A DNA stretch of 57,729 nucleotides from Porphyromonadaceae bacterium CG2_30_38_12. Lineage in GTDB: Bacteria; Bacteroidota; Bacteroidia; Bacteroidales; Paludibacteraceae. The DNA is taken from the NCBI GenBank assembly GCA_001873635.1, contig MNZK01000096.1:16744-74472 (forward strand), given 5' to 3'. Made by a program: the position numbers and the translations under genes. Below, piece by piece: positions 1-9,199 of this stretch. The notes below the pieces were generated by a model. It was not told the DNA's origin and searched no databases. It saw only the letters and a list, made by a program, of their open reading frames with translations. Within the stretch, counting starts at the first letter, position 1, and every line of letters starts with the position of its first letter.

Positions 1-569
1 AAGCGGATATAAGTTTCGGTTTTTACATGAAATTTTTCGGCAAGTGCCTCGCTAACTTCCAAGGCGTTTTTATCTAATAATAATTTAAGTGTTGGCAGTA
101 GGTTTTTGATTTCGGTAGCTTTGTTCAGCTGCTCCACCGTGTATGGCTTCCCGTCGGAAAGAACATCTAATAAACGTTCTTCTTTATCGGAGAGTAGAAG
201 GGTAGTTTCAAAATCGGGATTGATGCACACCATTGTTTCACTTTCGAGCTTCATGCCCGCAGGTACTGCAGCTTGATATACTTCTCCTAAGCATGTCAAA
301 TAATAAGATGCAACCCAGTCCCAAAACTTTAACTGTGGATAGCGCAACACGGGCTGATAATCCAGCAAACAAATTATTTCTTTAAGCTCATACGGCACTT
401 CGGGTTTGTGGGTGTGGAGCAGCGAAACGATGGCTGTATAAAGCTTTCGCTTTCCAAAGGGCACCACTACGCGCATTCCCACATGCACTTCGTTTTCCCA
501 TTCCGCTGGCACTGTGTATGTAAAATTAGCCTTAATAGGCAAAGGTAATATCACTGAAATGAATTTCAT
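1..569 (-). CDS. priA: Primosomal protein N' (PriA helicase), N-terminal part
   Basis: The gene runs off the left edge, so only about 189 N-terminal residues are present. PriA is the 3'-5' helicase that reloads the replisome at stalled forks. The visible part begins MKFISVILPLPIKANFTY and continues with VGMRVVVPFGKRKLYTAIV and KFWDWVASYYL. These match the 3'-end-binding domain that opens PriA proteins; the helicase motifs lie outside the window. The start is the ATG at 567-569 because the match to the family begins there. A TAnnTTTG element ends only five bases before it, so the mRNA may have almost no leader. No truncation is seen within the visible part. Confidence 0.88.
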   Translation of the reverse strand, partial: MKFISVILPLPIKANFTYTVPAEWENEVHVGMRVVVPFGKRKLYTAIVSLLHTHKPEVPYELKEIICLLDYQPVLRYPQLKFWDWVASYYLTCLGEVYQAAVPAGMKLESETMVCINPDFETTLLLSDKEERLLDVLSDGKPYTVEQLNKATEIKNLLPTLKLLLDKNALEVSEALAEKFHVKTETYIR

Positions 570-573
570 GCTA

Positions 574-581
574 CAAAGATA
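574..581 (-). promoter_or_regulatory. Bacteroidota -7 element for priA
   Basis: Read on the minus strand this is TATCTTTG, an exact TAnnTTTG match, ending five bases before the priA ATG. The -33 region is poor. If the element is used, transcription would begin at or within a few bases of the start codon. Confidence 0.45.
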
Positions 582-830
582 GTTTTTTTTGCGAAAAATG
601 TTTGAATGGACTGTAATAACAATTCTATGTTCTTACTGCAACGCAACAAGTAGTAGAGAAAAACCGCTTTACTTATAGGTTAAAATAGGAAATATAAAAA
701 CTGAGGTTAGCTTATTAAGAAAATTCTTTTGAATAAGTTAATAAAAATTGCATGAAGCTGTGGACTGAATTTTTATGCCAAAATTTGAAGGGTTTGCGAA
801 TTGTTTTGTTTCGGAGTTGTTGTCCTTTTA

Positions 831-861
831 TTGTTTATTTAGATTGTTATTCATACTTTTG
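831..861 (+). promoter_or_regulatory. Orphan Bacteroidota promoter
   Basis: TTG at 831-833 and TACTTTTG at 854-861 are separated by 20 bases, a standard -33/-7 arrangement. No intact gene follows; the next coding trace is the pseudogene from 1052. The promoter may have served that gene before its 5' end was lost. Confidence 0.45.
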
Positions 862-1051
862 GCGTTGTTAAATTTAACTGACCGGATTTGATATGGTTGT
901 GAAGCTATTTATTAAAAAATTCAACTGTTTACATATTAAAAAAATGATGAAACTATAGATTCTGAAGTCCGACATTTAAGTTAACAAAACGGTTAATGTA
1001 CAATCATAGATATTTGTATATTAACCAATTACAAATACTTTAAATCAGACT

Positions 1052-1684
1052 TATGACAAATCCCACAACTCCGATTGGTTTGTGCTCAAAGAACTTGCCG
1101 AATGTTATTACACAAGTGGCGATTAAAGCAAAGCCCTACAATATGCAACCCAAGCGGCAAGTGCCTACGGGTTCATTAATTTTAAAATTGAACTGATAGA
1201 GCTGCTGGTCGATATACTACATAAACAAAACAAAACTGAACTTGCTCACAAACACTACAAGCTTGTTAAACTGATACGCGAAGCCGAAAAATGGCATGTA
1301 AACAATGCGCTTGATGACAAAATAAAGGCTACAATGCCTGCCGAAAACCAGTTGAAGCCAAGCAGCTCCGACAGTAAAGAATCACTGAAAGTCGAATTAA
1401 TAATATTTTGGAGAACAGCCGAACAAAACGCAAAAAATCAAAATTCGATATCTAAAACCACTTCAAAAACTGGCGAAAAACAAACGGGTAACATTAGTAA
1501 GCTTTTAGCTCCTAAGCCTGCAGGAATAGATGGATTTATAAAAGCTGACAAAGGAGAATCGGTTTATTTCTTTATGCCAACTACCGATGCCATTTACCCA
1601 AAACTAACTGTAGGTTTACAGCTTGAGTTTCAACTTCAACCAGCACCAAAAGACTTTACAGCCTTTAGCATGAAACTGTTATAA
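1052..1684 (+). pseudogene. Decayed TPR plus cold-shock-like domain gene
   Basis: One frame reads through from 1052 to the TAA at 1682-1684, broken only by TAA at 1124-1126. Before the stop it encodes DWFVLKELAECYYTSGD. Directly after it comes SKALQYATQAASAYGF. Together these make a good tetratricopeptide repeat, so the stop falls inside a once-continuous domain. The C-terminal part contains GIDGFIKADKGESVYFF, which resembles an OB-fold/cold-shock strand pattern. No good start codon lies upstream: the in-frame TAA at 1022-1024 and lack of an ATG suggest 5' truncation as well. An ATG at 1334 opens a 116-residue ORF, but it is only the tail of this gene. The original function is unknown. Confidence 0.6.
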
Positions 1685-1712
1685 ATTCCCTGTCGTTCTT
1701 TACAAAAAGCTC

Positions 1713-1744
1713 TTTGAAATTCTGAATAAAATAATATACCTTTG
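1713..1744 (+). promoter_or_regulatory. Promoter of the candidate structured RNA
   Basis: TTTG at 1713-1716 and TACCTTTG at 1737-1744 are 20 bases apart, an exact match to the Bacteroidota -33/-7 consensus. No ORF follows for about 450 bases, but an RNA with long-range complementarity does. TTCTGAATAA at 1720-1729, between the two elements, recurs downstream in both orientations. Confidence 0.65.
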
Positions 1745-1749
1745 CACTC

Positions 1750-1965
1750 ACAAAAAATAGTCGGTTTTTTGTAGAAAAAGCGTTTAGTTTTCAATTTTAT
1801 TGATTTTAAACTGCTATTTTGCAATTAATTGCAATTTTCGCCCTCCGAAGTCAATTTCCACAAAAACAAGGATTAAGTCCTGCAAAAGAAAGTCAGGGTT
1901 TGTGGCGGAAGCCCTGTTATCAGAACTTGCGAAAGTTGAGTTAGTATTACTTTATTCAGAAAAAA
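1750..1965 (+). ncRNA. Candidate 6S-like (Bacteroidales-1 type) structured RNA
   Basis: The transcript predicted from the 1713-1744 promoter contains nested complementarity. Segment 1832-1841 pairs with 1929-1938 (about 10 bp including one G-U), TCCG 1844-1847 pairs with CGGA 1906-1909, and CCACAAA 1858-1864 pairs with TTTGTGG 1899-1905. CCTG 1879-1882 pairs with CAGG 1894-1897 at the tip. Bases 1848-1857 form a one-sided internal bulge. A long hairpin interrupted by a large bubble is the 6S architecture, and Bacteroidales-1 RNAs are described as 6S-like with this promoter type. An alternative pairing (CAGGG 1894-1898 with CCCTG 1912-1916) would allow refolding. Both ends are estimates and no clear terminator was found. 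Confidence 0.5.
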
Positions 1966-2102
1966 CATAAATGAAAATGATAAAAATAGTTTTTTTTAGA
2001 GAAAATTCTGAATAACTGGGGTTGCTTGTGGAAAATAAATAAGAATTGCCAGTTCAGATATGAATAACAATCTTTTTTTATAAAAAATTTCTCAAAATGC
2101 TA

Positions 2103-2132
2103 TTGCCAATTAAAAAAATAGTTGTACTTTTG
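2103..2132 (+). promoter_or_regulatory. Promoter of the rpsL-led ribosomal protein run
   Basis: TTG at 2103-2105 and TACTTTTG at 2125-2132 are 19 bases apart, with a perfect -7 element. The leader to the rpsL ATG is about 65 bases. This is the clearest promoter upstream of the whole str-S10-spc-alpha block. Confidence 0.7.
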
Positions 2133-2201
2133 CAACCCATTTTGGATAAAAGCCAATAGGGCACAAAATTAAGTAGTTAAAGTAATCAAAACAAAAGAAA
2201 G

Positions 2202-2624
2202 ATGCCTACAATTCAACAATTAGTTAGGAAAGGAAGAGCGGAACTTATCGACAAAAGCAAATCGCCTGCTTTGGACTCTTGTCCACAGCGTCGTGGTGTT
2301 TGTGTGCGCGTTTACACAACGACACCCAAAAAGCCAAACTCGGCTATGCGTAAAGTAGCTCGTGTTCGTTTAACTAACCAAAAAGAAGTGAATGCTTACA
2401 TTCCAGGCGAAGGACACAATTTGCAAGAACACTCGATCGTTATGGTACGTGGTGGTCGTGTGAAAGACCTTCCTGGTGTTCGTTATCACGTGGTTCGTGG
2501 AACATTAGATACTGCAGGGGTAAACGGACGTACGCAACGTCGCTCAAAATATGGCGCTAAGCGTCCTAAACCAGGACAACCAGCTGCTAAAGGAGCACCA
2601 GCTAAAGGCGGTAAAAAGAAATAA
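2202..2624 (+). CDS. rpsL: 30S ribosomal protein S12
   Basis: S12 sits at the decoding centre of the small subunit and helps monitor codon-anticodon fit. The family signature [18 protein letters not shown], with the decoding-site lysine loop, is present, followed by [17 protein letters not shown]. At 140 residues it is longer than the usual ~124. The excess is a basic, Ala/Gly/Lys-rich tail ([14 protein letters not shown]), common in this phylum. It opens the str part of the operon, behind the promoter at 2103-2132. A 208-base gap separates it from rpsG. Confidence 0.98.
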   Translation: MPTIQQLVRKGRAELIDKSKSPALDSCPQRRGVCVRVYTTTPKKPNSAMRKVARVRLTNQKEVNAYIPGEGHNLQEHSIVMVRGGRVKDLPGVRYHVVRGTLDTAGVNGRTQRRSKYGAKRPKPGQPAAKGAPAKGGKKK

Positions 2625-2832
2625 CACCTAAGTTATAACGTTTATAAAGTTTATAAGGTTATAAAGTCGGAATTTATTTCGTATTTCTAAAAAAAACAAA
2701 ATTAACAAAATCAAGTTTAAACACTTGTTTGAGTTTTAAAGGTAGCAGATGAAGGTTGAGTAAATAATTCAGCGGAATTATTGAAGCAAAACTAAAGCAA
2801 CCAAAAAACAAAAAACGAAATTTTTATTAAAG

Positions 2833-3309
2833 ATGAGAAAATCGAAACCAAAAAAACGGGTTATCCTTCCGGATCCTGTTTTCAACGATTCGGTGGTTAC
2901 AAAATTTGTGAACCACTTAATGTATGATGGCAAAAAATCAACCGCCTTCGACATTTTCTATTCTGCACTCGAAGTAGTTAAAAACAAACTTCCGAATGAA
3001 GAAAAATCCTCTCTTGATATCTGGAAAAAAGCCCTCGAAAACATTACTCCCCTTGTTGAGGTTAAGTCTCGACGCGTAGGCGGTTCTACTTTCCAGGTTC
3101 CTACTGAAATCCGTGCTGATCGCAAGGAATCAATCTCAATGAAAAATCTTATTTTATACTCGCGTAAGCGTGGTGGACGTTCGATGGCTGATAAATTGGC
3201 TGCCGAAATTGTCGATGCATTTAACAATCAAGGTGGTGCATTCAAACGTAAGGAAGATATTCACCGTATGGCTGAAGCCAACCGTGCTTTTGCTCACTTT
3301 AGATTTTAA
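2833..3309 (+). CDS. rpsG: 30S ribosomal protein S7
   Basis: S7 is the primary assembly protein of the 30S head and contacts the E-site tRNA. The 158-residue product starts [15 protein letters not shown] and carries the conserved [14 protein letters not shown] and [13 protein letters not shown] segments, plus the C-terminal helix ending [15 protein letters not shown]. Length is normal. It lies between rpsL and fusA in the classical str order, 31 bases before fusA. The gap to rpsL contains a run of TTATAA/GTTTATAA repeats at about 2632-2668. Confidence 0.98.
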   Translation: MRKSKPKKRVILPDPVFNDSVVTKFVNHLMYDGKKSTAFDIFYSALEVVKNKLPNEEKSSLDIWKKALENITPLVEVKSRRVGGSTFQVPTEIRADRKESISMKNLILYSRKRGGRSMADKLAAEIVDAFNNQGGAFKRKEDIHRMAEANRAFAHFRF

Positions 3310-3340
3310 AAACCCTCAACAAATAAATTGATTAGTTCAA

Positions 3341-5458
3341 ATGGCTAAAGGAGATTTAAGTTATAACAGAAATATCGGTATCATGGCGCATATCGATGCC
3401 GGAAAAACAACGACTTCGGAGCGTATCTTGTTTTATACAGGATTAACTCACAAAATCGGTGAAGTGCATGATGGTGCCGCTACCATGGACTGGATGGAAC
3501 AAGAGCAAGAACGTGGTATTACTATCACTTCGGCTGCTACTACTACCTCATGGGAATATGAAGGTGATAAATATAAAATCAACCTTATTGACACCCCGGG
3601 ACACGTAGATTTTACGGTAGAAGTAGAACGCTCGTTGCGTATATTAGATGGCGCAGTGGCTACTTTTTGTGCTGTTGGTGGTGTGGAGCCTCAATCTGAA
3701 ACGGTATGGCGTCAAGCTGATAAATATAATGTACCTCGCATCGGTTTCGTGAATAAAATGGACCGCTCAGGTGCCGATTTTTACGAAGTTGTTCGTCAGG
3801 TGAAAGTTGTTTTGGGTGCTAAACCTTGTCCTATTCAAATTCCAATTGGTGCCGAAGAAAAATTCAAAGGGGTTATCGATTTGGTACAAATGAAAGCTAT
3901 TCTTTGGCACGACGAAACAATGGGAGCGGAGTATTCTATTGAAGATATCCCAGCCGATCTTTTGGCTGAAGCACAAGAATGGAGAGATAAAATGCTCGAA
4001 ATTGTTGCTGAATATGACGATGTTTTGATGGAAAAATATTTTGATGACCCTTCAACAATTACTGAAAGTGAAATCAAAGTTGCCATTCGCAAAGCAACTT
4101 TATCGATGGAAATCAATCCGATGATTTGTGGTTCTGCGTTTAAAAACAAAGGTGTTCAAACCATGCTGGATGCTGTTTGTGCATACCTGCCAAGTCCGCT
4201 CGATACACCCGAAACAATTGGTGTGGACCCTAAAAATCCTGAAAATCAAGTTGTTCGTCATCCCGATGCGAAAGAACCTTTGTGTGCTTTGGCATTTAAA
4301 ATTGCAACTGACCCTTATGTTGGTCGTTTGTGCTTTTTCCGTGTTTATTCTGGTCAACTTCCTGCTGGGTCATACGTTTACAATACGCGTTCTGAGAAAA
4401 AAGAACGTATCTCGCGTATTTTTCAAATGCACTCCAACAAACAAAATCCTGTTGAGTTAATTTCGGCTGGTGATATTGGTGCTGGCGTTGGCTTCAAAGA
4501 TATTCGTACCGGTGATACTTTGTGTGACGAAAATCACCAAATTACATTGGAATCTATGGATTTTCCTGCTCCTGTTATTGGCATTTCTATTGAGCCTAAA
4601 ACTCAAAAAGACTTAGACAAATTGGGCATGGGCTTGGCTAAATTAGCCGAAGAAGATCCTACTTTTACTGTACATACTCAAGAACAATCTGGTCAAACAA
4701 TTATTAGTGGTATGGGTGAGCTTCACCTCGAAATCATTATCGATCGCTTGAAACGAGAGTTTAAAGTAGAATGTAATCAAGGTCGTCCGCAGGTTTCATA
4801 CAAAGAGGCTATTTCCAAAGCAGTTGAAATTCGTGAGGTTTACAAAAAACAATCGGGTGGTCGTGGTAAGTTTGCCGATATGATTGTGCGCGTAGAGCCT
4901 GCCGATGCAGATTTTGATGGTGCTTTGCAATTTGTAGATGTTGTGAAAGGTGGTAATATCCCTAAGGAATATATCCCTGCTATTCAAAAAGGTTTTGCTT
5001 CAGCCATGAAAAATGGTGTGTTAGCAGGATTCCCTTTAGACAAGCTGAAAGTAACCGTCATTGATGGTTCGTATCACGCTGTCGATTCCGATCAATTATC
5101 TTTCGAAATTTGCGCACAAATGGCTTACAAAGAAGCTTGTGCCAAAGCCAAACCTATTTTGTTGGAGCCTATCATGAAAATGGAAGTGGTAACACCCGAA
5201 GAAAGTATGGGCGATGTGATTGGTGACTTGAACAAACGTCGTGGACAAGTAGAAGGTATGGAATCGAGCCGCACAGGTGCAAGAATTGTGAAAGCAAAAG
5301 TGCCTTTAGCTGAGACATTTGGTTATGTAACAGCCTTGCGTACAATTACTTCTGGTCGTGCTACATCTACAATGGAATTTGATCATTATGCTGAAGTTTC
5401 CAACTCGATTGCCAAAGAGGTTGTAGCCGAAGCCAAAGGGAAAGTAGAACTTTTGTAA
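3341..5458 (+). CDS. fusA: Elongation factor G
   Basis: EF-G is the GTPase that drives ribosomal translocation. At 705 residues it is full length. The G1 loop [10 protein letters not shown] (residues ~16-25), DTPGH, and NKMD mark the GTPase domain. The later [19 protein letters not shown] stretch belongs to domain III and [11 protein letters not shown] to domain IV. It follows rpsG directly, as in the str operon. The elongation factor Tu gene that often follows elsewhere is not here; the next gene is rpsJ, as is usual in Bacteroidota. No fusion or break is visible. Confidence 0.98.
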   Translation: MAKGDLSYNRNIGIMAHIDAGKTTTSERILFYTGLTHKIGEVHDGAATMDWMEQEQERGITITSAATTTSWEYEGDKYKINLIDTPGHVDFTVEVERSLRILDGAVATFCAVGGVEPQSETVWRQADKYNVPRIGFVNKMDRSGADFYEVVRQVKVVLGAKPCPIQIPIGAEEKFKGVIDLVQMKAILWHDETMGAEYSIEDIPADLLAEAQEWRDKMLEIVAEYDDVLMEKYFDDPSTITESEIKVAIRKATLSMEINPMICGSAFKNKGVQTMLDAVCAYLPSPLDTPETIGVDPKNPENQVVRHPDAKEPLCALAFKIATDPYVGRLCFFRVYSGQLPAGSYVYNTRSEKKERISRIFQMHSNKQNPVELISAGDIGAGVGFKDIRTGDTLCDENHQITLESMDFPAPVIGISIEPKTQKDLDKLGMGLAKLAEEDPTFTVHTQEQSGQTIISGMGELHLEIIIDRLKREFKVECNQGRPQVSYKEAISKAVEIREVYKKQSGGRGKFADMIVRVEPADADFDGALQFVDVVKGGNIPKEYIPAIQKGFASAMKNGVLAGFPLDKLKVTVIDGSYHAVDSDQLSFEICAQMAYKEACAKAKPILLEPIMKMEVVTPEESMGDVIGDLNKRRGQVEGMESSRTGARIVKAKVPLAETFGYVTALRTITSGRATSTMEFDHYAEVSNSIAKEVVAEAKGKVELL

Positions 5459-5575
5459 TAAAAAAGGAAATAGACATTGGGCAACAATTTACTGTTAGAT
5501 GTCAATAACCATATAAATCGGATAGTGAATGACTCTTATCCGTATCAACAACAAATAATTAATTAATAAAACGAC

Positions 5576-5881
5576 ATGAGTCAAAAAATTCGTATTAAAC
5601 TGAAATCGTACGATCATAATTTGGTTGATAAATCAGCCGAAAAAATCGTAAAGACAGTAAAAGCTACCGGTGCAGTAGTAAGTGGGCCAATTCCATTACC
5701 AACACACAAACGTATCTTTACAGTGAACCGCTCAACTTTCGTAAACAAAAAGTCGCGTGAACAATTCGAGCTATCTTCTTATAAACGTCTTATTGACATT
5801 TATAACTCCTCAGCTAAAACAGTTGATGCCTTGATGAAACTTGAATTGCCAAGTGGTGTAGAAGTCGAAATTAAAGTGTGA
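5576..5881 (+). CDS. rpsJ: 30S ribosomal protein S10
   Basis: S10 is a 30S head protein and first gene of the classical S10 cluster. The 101-residue product starts [18 protein letters not shown] and contains [14 protein letters not shown], both diagnostic. It ends in TGA, which confirms that TGA is an ordinary stop in this genome. It is separated from fusA by 117 bases with no evident promoter, so co-transcription with str is likely. Confidence 0.98.
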   Translation: MSQKIRIKLKSYDHNLVDKSAEKIVKTVKATGAVVSGPIPLPTHKRIFTVNRSTFVNKKSREQFELSSYKRLIDIYNSSAKTVDALMKLELPSGVEVEIKV

Positions 5882-5933
5882 TAGAACTGCTTTTTATAAA
5901 GTAACTATAATTTTTTATATAAACATGACCGTT

Positions 5934-5961
5934 CCCCCTTTTGTTGGGGTTAGGGGTCTTA
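5934..5961 (+). repeat. GC-rich dispersed repeat upstream of rplC
   Basis: This is a degenerate copy of the C5-TTTA-G5-TTA-G4/5 repeat found at 42824, 48587, 49751 and 49864. Here it starts CCCCCTTTTG and continues TTGGGGTTAGGGG. It ends 12 bases before the rplC start and so occupies part of its leader. Confidence 0.5.
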
Positions 5962-5973
5962 ACAACAATTGAA

Positions 5974-6591
5974 ATGCCAGGATTATTAGGAAAAAAAATC
6001 GGAATGACATCCGTTTTCAGTGCCGATGGAAAAAATGTTCCATGCACTGTTATCGAAGCTGGTCCTTGTGTTGTTACTCAAATTAAAACTGTAGATAACG
6101 ATGGTTATGAAGCTATTCAGGTGGGTTTTCAGTCAAAAACTGATAAACACACCAACAAAGCTGAAGCCGGAATTTTCAAAGCAGCAGGAGTAGCACCTCA
6201 AAGACACTTGGTTGAGTTCAAAGGATTCGAACAAGAATTCAAATTAGGTGAATCAATCACCGTTGAAATGTTTGAAGCTGATACATTTGTCGATGTAGTA
6301 GGGACTTCAAAAGGTAAAGGTTTTCAGGGCGTTGTAAAACGTCATGGTTTTGGTGGGGTAGGTCAAGCTACACACGGACAACATAACCGTTTGCGTGCAC
6401 CGGGTTCGTTAGGAGCATCATCGTATCCTTCACGCGTGTTCAAAGGTATGCGCATGGGTGGACGTATGGGTGGCGATCAGGTAACCATGCAAAATTTGCA
6501 AGTATTAAAAGTAATTCCAGAACACAATCTTATTTTACTTAAAGGTTCTGTTCCGGGTGCTAAAGGTTCAATCGTAATCATTAATAAATAA
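5974..6591 (+). CDS. rplC: 50S ribosomal protein L3
   Basis: L3 nucleates 50S assembly near the peptidyl transferase centre. The product is 205 residues and begins [15 protein letters not shown]. The central loop [20 protein letters not shown] is the conserved L3 finger, containing the glutamine that is methylated in some bacteria. An in-frame TTG at 5941 would add 11 residues. It lies in a dispersed repeat, so the ATG at 5974 is preferred. It is three bases from rplD. Confidence 0.97.
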   Translation: MPGLLGKKIGMTSVFSADGKNVPCTVIEAGPCVVTQIKTVDNDGYEAIQVGFQSKTDKHTNKAEAGIFKAAGVAPQRHLVEFKGFEQEFKLGESITVEMFEADTFVDVVGTSKGKGFQGVVKRHGFGGVGQATHGQHNRLRAPGSLGASSYPSRVFKGMRMGGRMGGDQVTMQNLQVLKVIPEHNLILLKGSVPGAKGSIVIINK

Positions 6592-6593
6592 TC

Positions 6594-7223
6594 ATGGAAC
6601 TGAAAGTAGTAAATATTAAAGGAGAAGACACAGGAAAAACCGTATCGTTAAACGATGCTGTCTTCGGTATTGAGCCAAACGACCATGCTATTTATTTAGA
6701 TGTAAAACAATATTTGGCTAATCAACGTCAAGGCACTCACTCCTCGAAAGGCAGAAGCCAATTGTCGGGTAGTACACGCAAGTTAGGAAAGCAAAAAGGC
6801 GGCGGTGGCGCTCGTCCAGGTGATATTAAATCAGGTGTTCGCGTTGGTGGTGGACGTATGTTTGGACCAACTCCTCGTGATTACAGTTTTAAACTGAATA
6901 AAAAAGTTAAGCAATTGGCACGTAAATCAGCCTTGTCATATAAAGCTGCCAATAACTTAATTACAGTAGTGGATTCTATCAGTTTTGAAACTCCAAAAAC
7001 CAAAGCAATTCTTGCAATGGCTACAAGTTTACAAATCGCTGATAAAAAGCCCTTAATAATTTTAGCATCTGCAAATAAAAACGTATATTTGTCGGCTCGA
7101 AATTTAAAAGGCGTAGGCGTTGTAACTGTTTCAGAATTAAATACTTACGGAATACTTAATGCCAAGACATTGGTATTAACCGAAGAATCAGTACTTGCAA
7201 TTGAACAAAACTTTAAAGCATAA
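6594..7223 (+). CDS. rplD: 50S ribosomal protein L4
   Basis: L4 lines the nascent-peptide exit tunnel. In enterobacteria it also represses the S10 operon, but nothing here shows that this happens in this organism. The 209-residue product contains [18 protein letters not shown], the tunnel-loop segment, and [13 protein letters not shown]. Length is normal. It is tightly placed between rplC and rplW. Confidence 0.97.
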   Translation: MELKVVNIKGEDTGKTVSLNDAVFGIEPNDHAIYLDVKQYLANQRQGTHSSKGRSQLSGSTRKLGKQKGGGGARPGDIKSGVRVGGGRMFGPTPRDYSFKLNKKVKQLARKSALSYKAANNLITVVDSISFETPKTKAILAMATSLQIADKKPLIILASANKNVYLSARNLKGVGVVTVSELNTYGILNAKTLVLTEESVLAIEQNFKA

Positions 7224-7235
7224 GGAGGCAAAGAA

Positions 7236-7526
7236 ATGGGAATAATAGTAAAACCAATCGTTACAGAGAAGATGACAAAGCTGGGCGAAAAGCTAAACCG
7301 CTACGGCTTTAAAGTAGAAAAAGGAGCTAACAAGATTGAAATCAAACAAGCTGTGGAAGCCATGTACAATGTTACTGTTACTGATGTGAATACATTAATT
7401 GTGGCACCGAAACAAAAAAGCCGTTTCACAAAAAGTGGCGTTATTAGCGGTAAAGCATCTGCTTACAAAAAAGCAGTTGTAACAGTTAAAGATGGAGAAC
7501 AAATTGACTTTTATAGTAATATCTAA
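7236..7526 (+). CDS. rplW: 50S ribosomal protein L23
   Basis: L23 sits at the tunnel exit, where trigger factor and SRP dock. The 96-residue product begins MGIIVKPIVTEKMTKLGE and contains NKIEIKQAVEAMYNVTV, typical of the family. A strong AAGGAGG Shine-Dalgarno-like sequence precedes it, unusual in a phylum that mostly lacks one. A 95-base gap to rplB follows, filled by short CAGTAA/CAGTGAA-type repeats. Confidence 0.97.
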   Translation: MGIIVKPIVTEKMTKLGEKLNRYGFKVEKGANKIEIKQAVEAMYNVTVTDVNTLIVAPKQKSRFTKSGVISGKASAYKKAVVTVKDGEQIDFYSNI

Positions 7527-7529
7527 AAA

Positions 7530-7612
7530 AAAACTGTAAGCAGTAAACAGTGAATAGTCAACAGTAAGCAATAGCAACTGTTAAACTTCAAACTGAATAC
7601 TGCAAACTATAA
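7530..7612 (+). repeat. Short imperfect tandem repeats between rplW and rplB
   Basis: The gap holds recurring units such as GTAAGCAGTAAACAGTGAA, AACAGTAAGCA and AAACTGAATACTGCAAACT. They resemble the low-complexity dispersed repeats of Bacteroidota intergenic regions. No gene or hairpin with a U-tract is seen. Confidence 0.4.
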
Positions 7613-7621
7613 AATAAGAAA

Positions 7622-8446
7622 ATGGCTGTACGTAAATTAAACCCCACAACACCGGGGCAAAGACACAAGATTATTGGTACATTCGACACAATTACTGCGA
7701 GTGAACCAGAGAAATCTCTTGTTGTTGGCGGAGTAAAATCCGGAGGTCGTAACCACGATGGTAAAATGACCATGCGCTACTTAGGTGGCGGACACAAGAA
7801 GAAATATAGAGTAATTGACTTCAAACGTAACAAAGATGGTGTTCCCGCTACGGTAAAAACCATCGAATACGACCCGAATCGTTCGGCACGTATTGCTTTG
7901 TTGTTCTACGCCGATGGCGAAAAAAGATACATTCTTGCACCAAACGGTTTGCAAGTGGGTCAGGTAGTTCTTTCGGGTGAAAATGCTGCTCCCGAGGTAG
8001 GTAACACATTGCCTTTGCAGAATATACCACTGGGTACTATTGTTCATAACATCGAACTCCGTCCCGGACAAGGTGCCGCTATGGTACGTTCAGCCGGAAC
8101 ATTTGCTCAGCTTACTTCGCGCGAAGATAAATATGCGATTATTAAATTACCTTCTGGTGAGGTTCGCAAAATTCTTGCTACATGCAAGGCAACTATCGGA
8201 ACGGTAGGCAACTCAGACCACGCGCTTGAACGTTCCGGTAAAGCTGGTCGTTCACGTTGGTTGGGACGTCGTCCTCGCGTACGTGGTGTAGCCATGAACC
8301 CGGTTGATCACCCAATGGGCGGTGGTGAAGGCCGTGCTTCAGGTGGACATCCACGTTCTCGCAAAGGCTTGTTAGCGAAAGGGTACAAAACACGTGCTCC
8401 TAAAAAGCAATCGAGCCAATATATTATTGAAAGAAAGAAAAAATAA
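7622..8446 (+). CDS. rplB: 50S ribosomal protein L2
   Basis: L2 is required for subunit joining and peptidyl transferase activity. The 274-residue product starts [17 protein letters not shown]. It includes [19 protein letters not shown] and, near the C-terminus, [17 protein letters not shown], with the conserved histidine used in the peptidyl transferase region. Length is normal. It is followed by rpsS 22 bases later. Confidence 0.98.
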   Translation: MAVRKLNPTTPGQRHKIIGTFDTITASEPEKSLVVGGVKSGGRNHDGKMTMRYLGGGHKKKYRVIDFKRNKDGVPATVKTIEYDPNRSARIALLFYADGEKRYILAPNGLQVGQVVLSGENAAPEVGNTLPLQNIPLGTIVHNIELRPGQGAAMVRSAGTFAQLTSREDKYAIIKLPSGEVRKILATCKATIGTVGNSDHALERSGKAGRSRWLGRRPRVRGVAMNPVDHPMGGGEGRASGGHPRSRKGLLAKGYKTRAPKKQSSQYIIERKKK

Positions 8447-8468
8447 TCAGAAAAAGTAAGTAAATAAT

Positions 8469-8735
8469 ATGAGCCGTTCATTAAAAAAAGGACCTTTTAT
8501 CAACCTGAAGCTCGAGAAAAAAGTTTTAGCTATGAATGAAAGCGGTAAAAAAACCGTTCTCAAAACTTGGTCTCGTGCTACCATGATATCACCTGATTTT
8601 GTAGGTCACACAATTGCAGTTCACAATGGAAATAAATTTATCCCCGTATATGTTACCGAAAATATGGTAGGACACAAGTTAGGCGAATTTTCACCTACTC
8701 GTAACTTCCGCGGTCATGGTGGTAAGAAAAAATAA
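8469..8735 (+). CDS. rpsS: 30S ribosomal protein S19
   Basis: S19 forms part of the 30S head and contacts S13 and the A-site finger. The 88-residue product starts [19 protein letters not shown] and contains [17 protein letters not shown] and [12 protein letters not shown], all diagnostic. Position between rplB and rplV is classical. Confidence 0.98.
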   Translation: MSRSLKKGPFINLKLEKKVLAMNESGKKTVLKTWSRATMISPDFVGHTIAVHNGNKFIPVYVTENMVGHKLGEFSPTRNFRGHGGKKK

Positions 8736-8781
8736 TCCATTGAAATTTTAAACCGAAATAAAAAAAACATTTTTAAAGAAA

Positions 8782-9192
8782 ATGGGTGCAAGAAAAAAAA
8801 TATCAGCCGATGCCAGAAAAGAAGAGAACAAAACTCTCTATTTCGCTAAGCTAAACGACGTACCAACATCACCACGTAAAATGCGCTTAATGGCCGACTT
8901 GATTCGTGGTATGGAAGTAAACAAAGCTTTAAGCGTTTTAAAGTTTTCCTCGAAAGAAGCTTCTGGCAGATTAGAAAAACTATTAAAATCTGCTGTTGCA
9001 AACTGGGAAAATAAAACAGAGCAAAAAGCGGAAAATGTAGAATTATATGTAAGTAAAATTTTCGTGGATTCGGCTACAATGCTTAAACGATTACGTACAG
9101 CTCCGCAGGGACGTGGTTACCGTATTCGCAAACGTTCCAACCACGTAACATTATTTGTAGAGACTAAAATTACTAACGATAACGAAAATTAA
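8782..9192 (+). CDS. rplV: 50S ribosomal protein L22
   Basis: L22 extends a beta-hairpin into the exit tunnel. The product is 136 residues and contains [19 protein letters not shown] and the hairpin segment [20 protein letters not shown]. It ends only eight bases before rpsC. The N-terminal extension ([17 protein letters not shown]) is typical of the phylum. Confidence 0.97.
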   Translation: MGARKKISADARKEENKTLYFAKLNDVPTSPRKMRLMADLIRGMEVNKALSVLKFSSKEASGRLEKLLKSAVANWENKTEQKAENVELYVSKIFVDSATMLKRLRTAPQGRGYRIRKRSNHVTLFVETKITNDNEN

Positions 9193-9199
9193 TTGCTCG

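Larger units (their letters stand above)
570..1050. other. Intergenic stretch without a gene
   Basis: This AT-rich stretch holds no convincing ORF on either strand. The only readable signal is a well-spaced promoter at 831-861 pointing toward the decayed gene at 1052-1684. It probably represents the ruined 5' part of that locus. Confidence 0.5.

Noticed and set aside
1636-1824. 62-codon minus-strand ORF over the ncRNA promoter
   Set aside because: It overlaps a consensus promoter and the structured RNA and has no coding evidence.
5941-5973. Extended rplC start at TTG 5941
   Set aside because: The added residues come from the dispersed GC-rich repeat and L3 normally begins MxGLLGKK.
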